64,000 bases of DNA from Streptomyces sp. NRRL S-118 (GCF_000716335.1 NZ_KL591011.1:167724-231723), one strand, 5' to 3'. Shown: positions 39,625 to 49,220, counted from the first letter of the stretch. Made by a program: numbers and translations. The notes: generated by a model not told the origin, from the letters alone.

Positions 39625-41430
39625 GTGGCCGGGCGCATCGAAGACTACGCACTCATCGGAGACATGCAGACCGCCGCGCTGGTCTGCCGGGACGGCACGG
39701 CCGACTGGCTGTGCCTGCCCCGCTTCGATTCGCACGCCGTCTTCGCAGGAATCCTCGGGACCGAGGAGCACGGTTTCTGGCGGATCGGGCCGGCGCACGC
39801 CGCCGACGCCGAACCGGCGGTCGCCGACCGGCGGCGTTACGTCGGCGACTCGCTCATCCTGGAATCCGAGTGGGACACCCCGGGCCGCGGCACCGTGCGC
39901 GTCACCGACTTCATGCCGCCGCGTGACGGCGCCCCGCAGCTGGTGCGGATCGTGGAGGGCGTCAGCGGCCGGGTGCGGATGCGTTCCGCGCTGCGGATGC
40001 GGTTCAGCTACGGGCGGGTCGTGCCGTGGGTCCACAAGGTCGACGGGCGCACGGTCGCCGTCGCGGGCCCCGACTCGGTGTGGCTCGACACGGACGCCGA
40101 GACGCACGGCGAGCACCTGACCACCTACTCCGATTTCACCGTCTCGGCGGGCGAGAAGGTCGCGTTCACCATCAGCTGGCAGCCCTCGCACCACCAGCAG
40201 CCGCCGCTGCCGGACCCGCAGGCCGCGCTGAAGGCGACGGCCGAGTTCTGGCGCGAGTGGGTCGACCACTGCACCTACCGCGGGCCGTACCGCGAGGCCG
40301 TCGTCCGCTCCCTGATCACGCTGAAGGCGCTGACGTACGCCCCCACGGGCGGCATCGTCGCCGCGCCGACCACCTCGCTGCCCGAGGACATCGGCGGCGT
40401 CCGGAACTGGGACTACCGCTACACCTGGCTGCGTGACGCCGCGATCACCCTCTCCTCGCTGCTGCGCACCGGCTACCGCGAGGAGGCCCGCGCCTGGCGC
40501 GAGTGGCTGCTGCGCGCGGTCGCCGGCGACCCGGAGAACCTCCAGATCATGTACGGCATCGCGGGCGAGCGCGAGCTGGGCGAGGCCGAGCTGGACTGGC
40601 TGCCGGGCTACGAGAACTCCGCCCCGGTCCGGGTCGGCAACGGCGCCGCGGCGCAGCTCCAGCTCGACGTCTACGGCGAGGTCACCGAGGCGCTGCACCT
40701 GGCCCACATGACGGGCCTGGCGCGCAACGACTACGCCTCGCTGCTCCAGCTGAAGCTGATCAAGTACCTCGAGGGCCACTGGAACCAGCCCGACGAGGGC
40801 ATCTGGGAGGTCCGCGGTCCACGCCGCCACTTCGTGCACTCGAAGGTGATGGCGTGGGTCGCCGTCGACCGGACGATCAAGCTGATCGAGTCGGGGGACG
40901 CGGACGGCCCGCTGGAGCAGTGGCGCGACCTGCGCGACGAGATCCACCGGGACGTGTGCGAGAAGGGCTACGACCCGGAGCGCAACACCTTCACGCAGTC
41001 GTACGGCTCGAAGGAGCTGGACGCCTCCCTGCTGCTGATCCCGCAGGTCGGTTTCCTGCCGCCGGACGACAAGCGCGTCATCGGCACGATCGAGGCGATC
41101 CAGCGGGAGCTGTCCACGGAGGACGGCTTCATCCTGCGCTACCCGACCGAGGGCTCCGAGGAGGGCGTGGACGGGCTGCCGGGTGACGAGGGCGCCTTCC
41201 TGGCGTGTTCGTTCTGGATGGCCGACGACCTGGCGATGATCGGCCGGGTCGACGAGGCGCGCAAGCTCTTCGAGAAGCTGCTGGCGCTGCGGAACGACCT
41301 GGGGCTGCTGGCGGAGGAGTGGGATCCTCGCCTGCAGCGCCAGGTCGGGAACTTCCCGCAGGCGTTCAGCCACGTGCCGCTGATCGACACGGCCCTGCGG
41401 CTGACGGCCTCGGGCGCGTACGGGGGCTGA
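39625..41430 (+). CDS. GH15-family glycoside hydrolase (glucoamylase/trehalase-like)
   Basis: This 601-residue protein has an N-terminal beta-sandwich (about 1-210) and a C-terminal (alpha/alpha)6 barrel, as in GH15 enzymes. Diagnostic motifs are IEDYALIGDMQTAALVCRDG and DWLCLPRFDS at the start, GGVRNWDYRYTWLRDAAITL in the barrel, and LGLLAEEWDP with the probable catalytic base. Actinobacterial members of this type include acid trehalases, so trehalose or an alpha-glucan is the likely substrate. No signal peptide is present, so it acts in the cytoplasm. GTG 39625 is preferred because GGAG lies 6 nt upstream; ATG 39619 and GTG 39601 are alternatives. Confidence 0.88.
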   Translation: MAGRIEDYALIGDMQTAALVCRDGTADWLCLPRFDSHAVFAGILGTEEHGFWRIGPAHAADAEPAVADRRRYVGDSLILESEWDTPGRGTVRVTDFMPPRDGAPQLVRIVEGVSGRVRMRSALRMRFSYGRVVPWVHKVDGRTVAVAGPDSVWLDTDAETHGEHLTTYSDFTVSAGEKVAFTISWQPSHHQQPPLPDPQAALKATAEFWREWVDHCTYRGPYREAVVRSLITLKALTYAPTGGIVAAPTTSLPEDIGGVRNWDYRYTWLRDAAITLSSLLRTGYREEARAWREWLLRAVAGDPENLQIMYGIAGERELGEAELDWLPGYENSAPVRVGNGAAAQLQLDVYGEVTEALHLAHMTGLARNDYASLLQLKLIKYLEGHWNQPDEGIWEVRGPRRHFVHSKVMAWVAVDRTIKLIESGDADGPLEQWRDLRDEIHRDVCEKGYDPERNTFTQSYGSKELDASLLLIPQVGFLPPDDKRVIGTIEAIQRELSTEDGFILRYPTEGSEEGVDGLPGDEGAFLACSFWMADDLAMIGRVDEARKLFEKLLALRNDLGLLAEEWDPRLQRQVGNFPQAFSHVPLIDTALRLTASGAYGG

Positions 41431-41714
41431 CGGCGGTAGCGGATCGCCCAGGTCGTCATCAATGCGTACGACCGGGGCATGCCGAGCCGCGTCGACGGTG
41501 AGTCAAGCCGCCCCGAAGGACGCGCCTTTCAGATCCACAAGGCCTTCACCACAAGCTCGTGACACGATCCGAGCGCGACTACCTGCTCTTTCCATCTAAG
41601 AGTGGTCCGAGACCCACGGCGCGGCTCGAGGACCCGCATGTCCGTCGGCTTCGCCCGGGTTCGTACGCGCACGGGCGGGGCTGAGCCTCGGGGATGCCTG
41701 CTGGAAGCGGGCCT
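41431..41714. other. intergenic, no gene seen
   Basis: Two hundred and eighty-four bases lie between the convergent GH15 and diacylglycerol-kinase-like genes. Composition is less biased than in neighbouring genes, and no frame gives a recognisable protein. It marks the left edge of a short accessory stretch. Confidence 0.5.
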
Positions 41715-42656
41715 TCAGTGGCGCACCGCGCGCTCGGGCGGGAGCCCCGGCCGGTCCTTCGGCAGCAGCACACGCAGGGCACCCTGCCGAATTCCGCACA
41801 CGACGGGGAGAGGAAGCCGCACGGCTTCGCCGTCGATGCCCGCGTCCAGGTGCCCGACGTCACCGTGCATCGTGATGCAGGGAGCCGACCAGACGACACC
41901 CCCTTCGCCCAACGGGCCGGCACCGCGCTTGTGCTGTCGCAGTTCGCCGCGCAGATGCCGCAGGAGGTCCGGGGGCGGCTGAGCCGGGCGTTTGAGGACG
42001 ATGGCGCCCAGTTGTCCGGTGGCGAGTGAGAAGCGACGCCCCAGCCAGCGCGGTGTCGCCAGGTGGTAGGGGTTGTTGGAGATCAGCACGACTTGCGGGA
42101 AGTCGACGGTCCCCCATGGTGTGTCCACGCGGGCCTCGACCCACTGCTTGCCCTTGACGTAGTCGGGCGCCACCGCGGCGAAGGCGCGTGGCTTGTCCTC
42201 CCGGTACCCGGGCTCCAGCAGGGCGTCGGCGTACACACCGAAGGAGACGTTGTTGACGAAGACACGCGGGCCCACCACCCCCAGGTCGACCTGCGCGGGC
42301 TCACCGTCGACCAGAGCGTCCAGCGCCCGCGCCGGGTCGCGCAGATCGAGGCCCAGGTCCCGGGCGAAGTGGTTGCGGGTGCCCGCCGGGACCACGACCA
42401 GCGACCGGTCCGTTTCGGCGGCCACCGCGGCGACCGCCGACACGGTGCCGTCGCCGCCCGCGGCCCCCAGCACCTGGGCACCCTCCTCGACGGCGTTCCT
42501 CGCGAGCGACGTCGCGTCCCCTTCCGCACTGGTCGTCCGGACCCGGGCTCCCATGTCCTCGGCCCGCGGTACCAGGCCGTAACGAGCTGTCTTGCCGCCG
42601 CCCGAGCGTGGATTCGTCACGATCACCACCCGGGCACGCGTTCGAGCGCTGGCCAT
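41715..42656 (-). CDS. diacylglycerol kinase/sphingosine kinase-like lipid kinase
   Basis: This 313-residue protein has the DAGK catalytic fold: VIVTNPRSGGGKTARYG for phosphate binding, GAAGGDGTVSAVAA with the GGDGT nucleotide loop, and VVPAGTRNHFARDLGLD. These motifs place it with bacterial DgkB/YegS-like lipid kinases. The substrate could be diacylglycerol, phosphatidylglycerol or another membrane lipid. GAGAGGGGGT precedes the ATG. It shares direction with the HdeD-like membrane gene upstream, and both may be envelope-stress functions. It lies in a stretch that looks inserted relative to the conserved order. Confidence 0.85.
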   Translation of the reverse strand: MASARTRARVVIVTNPRSGGGKTARYGLVPRAEDMGARVRTTSAEGDATSLARNAVEEGAQVLGAAGGDGTVSAVAAVAAETDRSLVVVPAGTRNHFARDLGLDLRDPARALDALVDGEPAQVDLGVVGPRVFVNNVSFGVYADALLEPGYREDKPRAFAAVAPDYVKGKQWVEARVDTPWGTVDFPQVVLISNNPYHLATPRWLGRRFSLATGQLGAIVLKRPAQPPPDLLRHLRGELRQHKRGAGPLGEGGVVWSAPCITMHGDVGHLDAGIDGEAVRLPLPVVCGIRQGALRVLLPKDRPGLPPERAVRH

Positions 42657-42862
42657 TACCGCACCCCCTCTCCACGTTCAAGCCGGCCTTCAGCGGCCCC
42701 GTTGACGTAGGACATCGGTGCCTCCCGGCGGCGCGACGGCCCATCGGTCAGGGCGGTTGGCGGCACATCCGTGCGCTGCGGCAGCGGGGCGGGCACCGCG
42801 CGCCGTACACACGGCCAGGTCCAGGGGCGCCACCAAGCGGAGGCTTGGATTCTGCGCCGCGG

Positions 42863-43540
42863 TCAGTGCTGGGGGTGCGGGCGGTGGAACAGGGGCCGCC
42901 GCTCGGCGGCAGTGCCGCCCGAAGCGAGGCGACCGACTTCGACGCGCATCCTGATGGCCTGGACCACCTCGACCACCCCCAGGACCACGGCCATGACGGC
43001 CACCACCAGGGTGAGTGCGCCGATCGAGGTGAACGGCGAGACGATCAGCACGATGCCCGCCAGAGTGCTGACGATCCCGTGGAACAGCTGCCAGCCGCGT
43101 GCTGGCGTGTCCTCGGCGGAAGCGGCCGCTGCCGTCACCATGATGCCGCGCAGCAGCCAGCCGAAGCCGATCCACAAAGCGAGCAGAAAGATCGACTGCA
43201 GGGTGCCCCGGAAGCAGATCAGCCCCAGCAGGACGAAGATCGCACCCGTGAGGAAGTGCAGCACGCGAAGATGCCGGGGGACGTGGGTGCCGAAGGCGGC
43301 GGCCAGCTGGAAGACACCGGTGGCCAGCAGGTAGATGCCGAAGAGCACGCCGACGACCCGCAGCGTCTCCTCGGGCCAGGCCAAAACCACGACACCCAGG
43401 GCGATCGTGGCCAGCCCGGTGGTGAGCAGGATCTGCCAGCCCATGTTCGCCAAGGCGCCCAGGCGCTCGGCCATGGGTGCGGCTTGTGGCTCGGTGCCGC
43501 GCGGAGGGCCGGTGCCCCAGGAATCAGAGGGATACGTCAT
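42863..43540 (-). CDS. HdeD-family (DUF308) membrane protein
   Basis: This 225-residue integral membrane protein has about six TM segments between residues 32 and 195 (LATIALGVVVLAWP, VGVLFGIYLLATGVFQL, FLTGAIFVLLGLICF, and so on), the duplicated DUF308 pattern. HdeD proteins are linked to acid or envelope stress, but their mechanism is unknown. A strong AGGAGGAG lies 9 nt before the ATG. The 206 bp to the downstream lipid kinase gene hold no gene. The broken transporter fragment lies upstream. Confidence 0.85.
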   Translation of the reverse strand: MTYPSDSWGTGPPRGTEPQAAPMAERLGALANMGWQILLTTGLATIALGVVVLAWPEETLRVVGVLFGIYLLATGVFQLAAAFGTHVPRHLRVLHFLTGAIFVLLGLICFRGTLQSIFLLALWIGFGWLLRGIMVTAAAASAEDTPARGWQLFHGIVSTLAGIVLIVSPFTSIGALTLVVAVMAVVLGVVEVVQAIRMRVEVGRLASGGTAAERRPLFHRPHPQH

Positions 43541-43635
43541 GCCGCTGCCTCCTCCTGGAACAGCACGGTGAGGCGTACACCTCCATCGTCACCCCACCGG
43601 GCCTGTTGCACCTGGCGAGACCGTCGCAAGCCCGC

Positions 43636-43946
43636 TCAGGACCGACCACGGCGGCGCAGCAGTCCACGCAGTCCCGCCCGCAGCGACGGACCGTCCCGGC
43701 GCGGGTAACGCCGGTCGCCCTGTTGCCCCGGATCATCCGCCACGTCGTACCGCTTCACATACGTACCGAGGAACGTCTGCAACGTGGCCACCGCCGGAAT
43801 GGCGATCAGTTGCCGGCCACACCGAGCAGGGCGGTGCCCGCGATCACGGAGCCGAAGGCCACCGCCGGATGGATGTCCACGGACGAATTGGTCGAAGCAC
43901 GCACAAGAGCACGTGCAGAGGCCGCTGCCAGGCTGAGCAGCACCCA
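43636..43946 (-). pseudogene. C-terminal remnant of an AI-2E family transporter, frameshifted
   Basis: Two overlapping minus-strand frames together give the typical end of an AI-2E family permease. The first reads SSVDIHPAVAFGSVIAGTAL, then LGVAGN and stop (43806). The second continues without a gap as LIAIPAVATLQTFLGTYVKR then YDV. Restoring one base near 43808 (GGCAAC then CTGATC) joins them. The roughly 300 residues and several TM segments expected before this are missing: the amine oxidase gene ends at 44102 and only about 150 bp of unrecognisable sequence lies between. It is therefore both truncated and frameshifted; a sequencing error could explain the frameshift but not the truncation. 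Confidence 0.65.
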
Positions 43947-44101
43947 GCCGCCACGCCCCCCTGGCGGCTCGCCACGGGGCGCCTGATCGCGCGACTGGGT
44001 GCCGTCTCCGCCCGCGGCCCCGAGCAGGTCCGTGAAAACGCGGGTCTCCCACACGCCCCTTGGACCCGGCTCACCGGAAGCCACACGCTCCGGTCCGGCG
44101 G

Positions 44102-45718
44102 CTAACAGGCGGCGATCACCTCCCGGGCGGCGCGCTCGCCCTCGGTCGCGCCGCCTTCCATGAAGCCCTGGAAGTCGTAGCTGCAGTGCTCGCCGCCGAT
44201 GTGCACGTTGCCCTGCGCGGTGCCCTCGTACCCGGCGTACCGGTGCAGGTAGCCGACGGGCCAGTACGAGTAGGCGCCGAGCGTGTACGGGTTGTGGTGC
44301 CAGGCGGAGAGCTGGGCGCGGCCGGTCCACGCCCGGGAGGTGCCGGGGAAGAAGGCGTCGATGCCGCGCAGGCGGCGGGCGGCGAGGTCGCGGACGTACG
44401 GGTCGGACTCGGTGGAGAACGGCCCGGCGGGGCTGAGGCCCCGGGCGAGGGTGCCGCCGGCGTACTGGATGAGGATGCCGCCCGTACCGGGCTGGATCTT
44501 GGTGGTGTCCCAGGTCTGCTGGACGTCGGTGTCGGTGAAGCAGTCCCCGGCGGAGACGCCCGGCCACGGGCCGGTGCCGCGCCAGGGGCGGGTGCCGCAC
44601 TGCATGTTGAGCTTGGTGCAGTGGCCCATGCGCGCGTCGCGCAGCAGGTTCCTCATGAGGGGGTCGAAGCCCGCCCGGCCGAGGTCGAGCCGCTGGAGGA
44701 CGGGCAGCGGGACGCACAGGACGGTGTGGTCCGCGGTGACCGTGCGGGTGGTGCCGTTCTCGGTGAAGGTGAGGGTCTGCGAGCCGTCGGCGTTCGCGCG
44801 TACGGCGGTCAGGGACCAGCCCATGCGCAGGGTGCCGGTGGGCAGTGAGGCGGCGATGGCGTGCGGGAGCCGGTCGTTGCCGCCGGCGATGTGGTAGCGC
44901 TCGTTGGACAGGCCCCAGACGTTGAAGTGGCCCGGGTTGGTCTGATAGCCCATCAGCAGGACGAGGGCGAGGGACGACTGCTCGGTGGTGTCGGCGCCGT
45001 ACTCGACGTTGTAGGCCACGTCGATGAACCGGCCGAGGGGCGAGGAGTGGCCGCCGGGGACACGGCTCTCGATCCAGTCGTATATCGACATGGTGTCCAG
45101 GGCGGTGCCGTGGGGCGTGCTTTGGTTCCACCTCACCTCGCCGGCTTCCTGCAGGTCCCGGTGGAGCAGCTGGTGGACGGCCTTGAAGTCCTCGTCGGCC
45201 TGGTGGCGCGGGTAGTAGGCGCCGTTGAACCACAGCACCTCCTCGGCGCCGGTGGGCCCGCCGCCGAGGAAGTCCTCGACGGGGAGGCCGAAGCGGCGGC
45301 ACAGTTCGAGGATCTTCTTGTGGCTGGTGTCGATCAGCTCGCCGCCGATCTCGGAGGTCTGGCCGTACGCCCAGTGGCCGCGCTGCGTCCACATGCGGCC
45401 GCCCACCCGGGACGGGTCGGCCTCGTACAGCGTGCAGTCCAGTCCGGCGTCGCGGAGGGTGAGCGCGGCGGTGAGGCCGGCGATGCCGGCGCCGACGACG
45501 GCGATGCGGGGTGCGCTCGCGGTCGCCGCGCGCGCCGGGGCCGGTGCGGCGGCCACGGCGGTGCCGACGCCGGCGGCGAGGCCGAGGGCGGCGGCGCGCT
45601 GCAGGAGTTCGCGGCGGGTGGCGCCGCGGACGGCGGCGACGGGCATACCGAGCCGGTCGGCGGCGGCGCGGTGGGCGGCGATGTCGCGCAGGGCGCGCAT
45701 CAGGGGCGTACGGGACAT
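44102..45718 (-). CDS. flavin monoamine oxidase family protein, Tat-type signal
   Basis: This 538-residue FAD enzyme should oxidise an amine to an aldehyde plus ammonia and peroxide. The N-terminus has a twin-arginine motif (ATRRELLQRAAALGLAAG) before a hydrophobic stretch ending APARA, so export by Tat is likely. The Rossmann motif is IAVVGAGIAGLTAALTLRDAG, followed by GGRMWTQRG and, near the end, IGGEHCSYDFQGFMEGG, typical of MAO/L-amino-acid-oxidase proteins. GAGGAG precedes ATG 45718. The APC permease gene ends 11 bp upstream in the same direction, so the two share an mRNA. The substrate is probably a polyamine or aromatic amine. Confidence 0.87.
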   Translation of the reverse strand: MSRTPLMRALRDIAAHRAAADRLGMPVAAVRGATRRELLQRAAALGLAAGVGTAVAAAPAPARAATASAPRIAVVGAGIAGLTAALTLRDAGLDCTLYEADPSRVGGRMWTQRGHWAYGQTSEIGGELIDTSHKKILELCRRFGLPVEDFLGGGPTGAEEVLWFNGAYYPRHQADEDFKAVHQLLHRDLQEAGEVRWNQSTPHGTALDTMSIYDWIESRVPGGHSSPLGRFIDVAYNVEYGADTTEQSSLALVLLMGYQTNPGHFNVWGLSNERYHIAGGNDRLPHAIAASLPTGTLRMGWSLTAVRANADGSQTLTFTENGTTRTVTADHTVLCVPLPVLQRLDLGRAGFDPLMRNLLRDARMGHCTKLNMQCGTRPWRGTGPWPGVSAGDCFTDTDVQQTWDTTKIQPGTGGILIQYAGGTLARGLSPAGPFSTESDPYVRDLAARRLRGIDAFFPGTSRAWTGRAQLSAWHHNPYTLGAYSYWPVGYLHRYAGYEGTAQGNVHIGGEHCSYDFQGFMEGGATEGERAAREVIAAC

Positions 45719-45729
45719 GGGGCGGCTCC

Positions 45730-47244
45730 TCAGAGGGTGGCGGGCTGCGGAGTGGGGTCGTCGCGCTCGGCCGCGTCCTCCAGGACGATGCGGCCGATGA
45801 TCTCGTAGCGCTCGGGCTGCCTGGCCCGCAGGTAGAGGCCGAGGCCCAGGCCGCCGAGGAAGACCGCGCCGACGATCCACGGGATCAGCGCGAAGAAGAG
45901 GGAGTCGGCGGCGAGTCCCGCGGCGGTCTCCATGTTCAGCACGAGCAGGACGACGACCGCCGTCATGCCGATGCCGCCGAGCAGCGGGGCGGTGAGGGTC
46001 CTGAACCAGTGCCGGTCCTCGGGGTGATTCCTGCGGAAATAGCCGATGACGGCGAACGAGCACAGGGTCTGGACGATGAGGATCGCCATGGTGCCGAGGA
46101 TGGCGAGCAGGGTGTACAGGTGGATGTACGGGTCCTGCCCGGTGAGCCAGAACGCTCCGACGAGCACGACGGCGATGGCGCTCTGGACGTACGAGGCGAT
46201 GTAGGGCGAGCCGTGTCCGGGGTGCGTACGGCCGAGGGCGGGGTGGAGGAAGCCTTCGCGGCCGATGGCGTAGAGGTAGCGCGAGGCGCACTGGTGGAAG
46301 GCCATGCCGCAGGCGAAGGAGCCGGTGAGCAGCAGCCACTGGAAGGCGTCGACGGCCCAGGCGCCGATGAAGGACCGGGTGGGGTCGAAGAAGAGGTCGA
46401 GGGGGCTCGCGGACGCGGACACCTCGACCGCGCGGTCGAGGCCGTTGCCGGCGATCGTCATCCAGGAGACGTAGATGTAGAAGAGGCCGACGCCGATGAC
46501 GGAGAAGAGCGTGGCGCGCGGGATGACGCGCTTGGGGTCGCGGGACTCCTCTCCGTACATCGCCGTCGACTCGAAGCCGACCCACGACCAGAAGGCGAAG
46601 AAGAGGCCGAGGCCGGCCGAGGTGCCGGTGAAGGCGTTGGCGGGGTCGACGGGCTCCAGGGGGATGCCGTCCGGGCCGCCGCCCTTCAGCAGCACGGCCG
46701 TGGCGACGGCGAACAGGACCGCGACCTCGGCGACGAGCATCACGCCGAGCGCCTTGGCGGTGAGGTTGATGTCGAAGTACGCCAGGACGGCGGTGACGGT
46801 GAGCATGGCGGCCGCGTACAGGATCCACGGCAGGTCCACGCCCAGCTGGGACGCGACGGTGGTCTTGGCGAAGTAGGCGAAGACGCCGACGATGGAGGCC
46901 TCGAAGACGATGTACGCGAGGACCGCGAGCATGCCGGAGGCCATGCCGGCGATCCGGCCGAGGCCGTGCGAGATGTAGCCGTAGAAGGCGCCGGCCGCGG
47001 TGATCCGTCTCGCCATGGCGACGTAGCCGACGGAGAAGACGGTCAGGACGATCGTCGCGAAGAGGTATCCGGCGGGAGCGCCGGTGCCGTTGCCGAAGCC
47101 GACCGCGATGGGGAGGTTGCCGGTCATCGCGGTGATCGGCGCGGCGGTGGCGACCGCCATGAAGACGACGCCGACGAGCCCGACGGAGCCTGCCTTGAGC
47201 CGCTGCACCTCGGGGGTGCGGTTCCGGGAGAGGTTCTCTGCCAT
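45730..47244 (-). CDS. APC-superfamily amino acid/amine permease
   Basis: This 504-residue transporter has about 12 TM segments. The first (VGLVGVVFMAVATAAPITAM) and third helices carry the APC sodium- or proton-coupled signature, and FFAFWSWVGFESTAMYGEESRDPKRVIPRA is the conserved region near TM6. It probably imports the amine or amino acid oxidised by the co-transcribed oxidase. GGAGGAAGG precedes the ATG. Its upstream region (47245-47394), shared with the divergent PucR gene, contains the GTGACGTACGCCAC motif. Confidence 0.88.
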   Translation of the reverse strand: MAENLSRNRTPEVQRLKAGSVGLVGVVFMAVATAAPITAMTGNLPIAVGFGNGTGAPAGYLFATIVLTVFSVGYVAMARRITAAGAFYGYISHGLGRIAGMASGMLAVLAYIVFEASIVGVFAYFAKTTVASQLGVDLPWILYAAAMLTVTAVLAYFDINLTAKALGVMLVAEVAVLFAVATAVLLKGGGPDGIPLEPVDPANAFTGTSAGLGLFFAFWSWVGFESTAMYGEESRDPKRVIPRATLFSVIGVGLFYIYVSWMTIAGNGLDRAVEVSASASPLDLFFDPTRSFIGAWAVDAFQWLLLTGSFACGMAFHQCASRYLYAIGREGFLHPALGRTHPGHGSPYIASYVQSAIAVVLVGAFWLTGQDPYIHLYTLLAILGTMAILIVQTLCSFAVIGYFRRNHPEDRHWFRTLTAPLLGGIGMTAVVVLLVLNMETAAGLAADSLFFALIPWIVGAVFLGGLGLGLYLRARQPERYEIIGRIVLEDAAERDDPTPQPATL

Positions 47245-47265
47245 GCCGGGACACCTTCCTCCGGG

Positions 47266-47279
47266 GTGACGTACGCCAC
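47266..47279. promoter_or_regulatory. 14-bp near-palindrome GTGACGTACGCCAC
   Basis: This site lies 22 bp before the permease ATG, between the divergent permease and PucR genes. It differs by one base from the perfect palindrome at 6527-6540. It may be the PucR operator or the site of a shared regulator. Confidence 0.38.
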
Positions 47280-47394
47280 AATCGACAGTCGGTCGCGGAA
47301 TAGGCGGGCGGGAGCGACGAGTTGTCCAGGGCGCGACGGCTCGTCACCGCGGTGTGATGTCGCCGGAACTCGCGGGCGGGTAGCGTCCGGCCGT

Positions 47395-49023
47395 ATGAAC
47401 GAGCAGGGCGGAATCACCGTGCAGCGGGCGCTGGAGCTGCCCGGACTGCGCGGAGGGCTTCCGGAGGTGGTGACCGGCGCGGACCGGCTGCACCGCACGG
47501 TGCGCTGGGTGCACGCCGGCGAGGTGCCCAACATCGCTTCGCTGCTGAAGGGCGGCGAGCTGCTGCTGACGACCGGGCTGGGGCTGGGGACGCGGCCGGC
47601 CGAGCAGCGGGCGTTCGTGCGGCGGCTGGCGGAGCGCGGGATCGCGGCGCTGGTGGTGGAGCTGGGACCGCGGTTCTCCCGCCTCCCGGCGACGATCGTG
47701 GAGACGGCCCGGGCGGCCGGCCTGCCGCTGGTGCAGCTGCACCGGGAGGTTCCCTTCGTGTCCGTCACGGAGGAGGTCCACACCGAGATCGTCAACGGGC
47801 ACTACGCGATGCTGCGGCAGGCCGAGGAGGTGCACCGGCGGTGCACGGAGGCGGTACTCGGCGGGGGCGGGGTGCCGCAGGTGCTGGGCATCCTCGCCGA
47901 CTTCGCCGCGAACCCGGTGTTCCTGGAGACCGCGGACGGGCAGCTGCTCTACGCCGCGGGCACCGGGACGGGACCGTCGTGCGCCGACCCGCTGCAGGTG
48001 TGGGACGGGCTGCGCGGCCAGCGGGCGACGCGGGAGGCGGGCCCGCCGGCGGGGGCGGTGCTGGTGGACGTGCCGGGCGGCGGCCCGGGGGCGGCCTCGG
48101 TGCGCGCCCGCCTCGTCCTGCCGGCCTTGTCCGCGGGTCTGCTGCCCGTCCACCGCATGGCCGCCGAGCGGGCTGCGGGCATCCTCGCCGTGGTGCTGAT
48201 GCAGGCGCGGCAGGAGGAGGAGCTGGCGGCGCGGGGCCGGGGCGATTTCCTGACGGACCTCGCGGAGGGCCGCATCTCGGCCGAGGACGCGCCCGCGCAG
48301 GCCCGGGTGCTCGGCTTCAGGCCGGGCGACGGCCCGCTGCTGCCGGTCGTGATGCGCCTCGCCTCGGAACTCTCCCCCTCCGGCAACTGGTCCCTCCTCG
48401 CCCGCGCGGTGCTGGAGGAGCTGTCCTCGGTGGGCGTCCCCGTCCTGCTGGGCGTACGGCCGGTGGAGGGCAGGGTGCCGCTGCTGCTGGGCCTGCGCGG
48501 CGAGTCCGAGCGCACGGCGGTCGCCGACCGGGTCGCGGCGGCGCTGCGGGCGGGAGTGGCGCGCGCGGGCCTCGAGCGCGCGGGGGCGCACCCGCCGGTC
48601 GTGGTGGTGGGCGTCGCGGGCGGCTGGGCCGCGGCCTCGGCGGGCCTGCGCCACGCAGCGGAGACGGCGACGGCCGCGCAGGGCCTCCCGGACCGGCCCT
48701 GGTACGACGCGCGGCGCCTCGACATCGACCTGCTGCTGTGGCGGCTGCGGGACCATCCGGACCTGGCGGCCTTCGTGGACCGCGCGATCGGCCCGCTCCG
48801 CGACCACGACCGCACCTCGCGCCCGCCGCTGCTGCCCACGCTGGAGACGTACCTGGCGCACGCGGGCCGCAAGGCGGAGACGGCGCGGGAGCTGCACCTC
48901 AACCGCCAGACGCTCTACAACCGCCTGGCCCGCATAGGCGACCTCCTCGGCACGGACCTCGACGACCCCCAGACGGTCCTGGCCCTCTCCCTGGCGCTCC
49001 GCGCCCGCCGCCACACGCCCTGA
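47395..49023 (+). CDS. PucR-family transcriptional regulator
   Basis: This 542-residue activator-type regulator has an N-terminal PucR ligand-sensing domain (about 5-125; VQRALELPGLRGGLPEVVTG), a central GGDEF-like/linker region, and a C-terminal PucR helix-turn-helix (about 485-540; YLAHAGRKAETARELHLNRQ then TLYNRLARIGDLL). Such proteins control purine, amine or amino acid catabolic genes next to them; here the divergent permease and amine oxidase are the obvious targets. There is no ribosome binding site, and TAGCGT stands 8 nt before the ATG, which fits a leaderless mRNA. The frame is open far upstream, but that part is antisense to the permease gene. Confidence 0.88.
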   Translation: MNEQGGITVQRALELPGLRGGLPEVVTGADRLHRTVRWVHAGEVPNIASLLKGGELLLTTGLGLGTRPAEQRAFVRRLAERGIAALVVELGPRFSRLPATIVETARAAGLPLVQLHREVPFVSVTEEVHTEIVNGHYAMLRQAEEVHRRCTEAVLGGGGVPQVLGILADFAANPVFLETADGQLLYAAGTGTGPSCADPLQVWDGLRGQRATREAGPPAGAVLVDVPGGGPGAASVRARLVLPALSAGLLPVHRMAAERAAGILAVVLMQARQEEELAARGRGDFLTDLAEGRISAEDAPAQARVLGFRPGDGPLLPVVMRLASELSPSGNWSLLARAVLEELSSVGVPVLLGVRPVEGRVPLLLGLRGESERTAVADRVAAALRAGVARAGLERAGAHPPVVVVGVAGGWAAASAGLRHAAETATAAQGLPDRPWYDARRLDIDLLLWRLRDHPDLAAFVDRAIGPLRDHDRTSRPPLLPTLETYLAHAGRKAETARELHLNRQTLYNRLARIGDLLGTDLDDPQTVLALSLALRARRHTP

Positions 49024-49220
49024 GGCCGAAGAAGGTCCCCGGGGGCGGGGCGGCGGGCCCGCGCGACAGGAGAGGCCGCGCGGACGTTGCCGGCCCGGCC
49101 CGCCCGGCCCGGGGCGAGGGCTCGGAGCCCTGACCGGGGGCGGAGGGGCGCGCCCGGCGCGTGTCCGCGGACGGCAGGCCGGGCGCGGGCACGGGCGGCT
49201 CCCGCGGCGCGCCACGGGAG

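Noticed and set aside
45511..47394. Upstream extension of the PucR gene
   Set aside because: It runs antisense to the permease and oxidase genes. The PucR domain begins at 47395 with a leaderless-type promoter.
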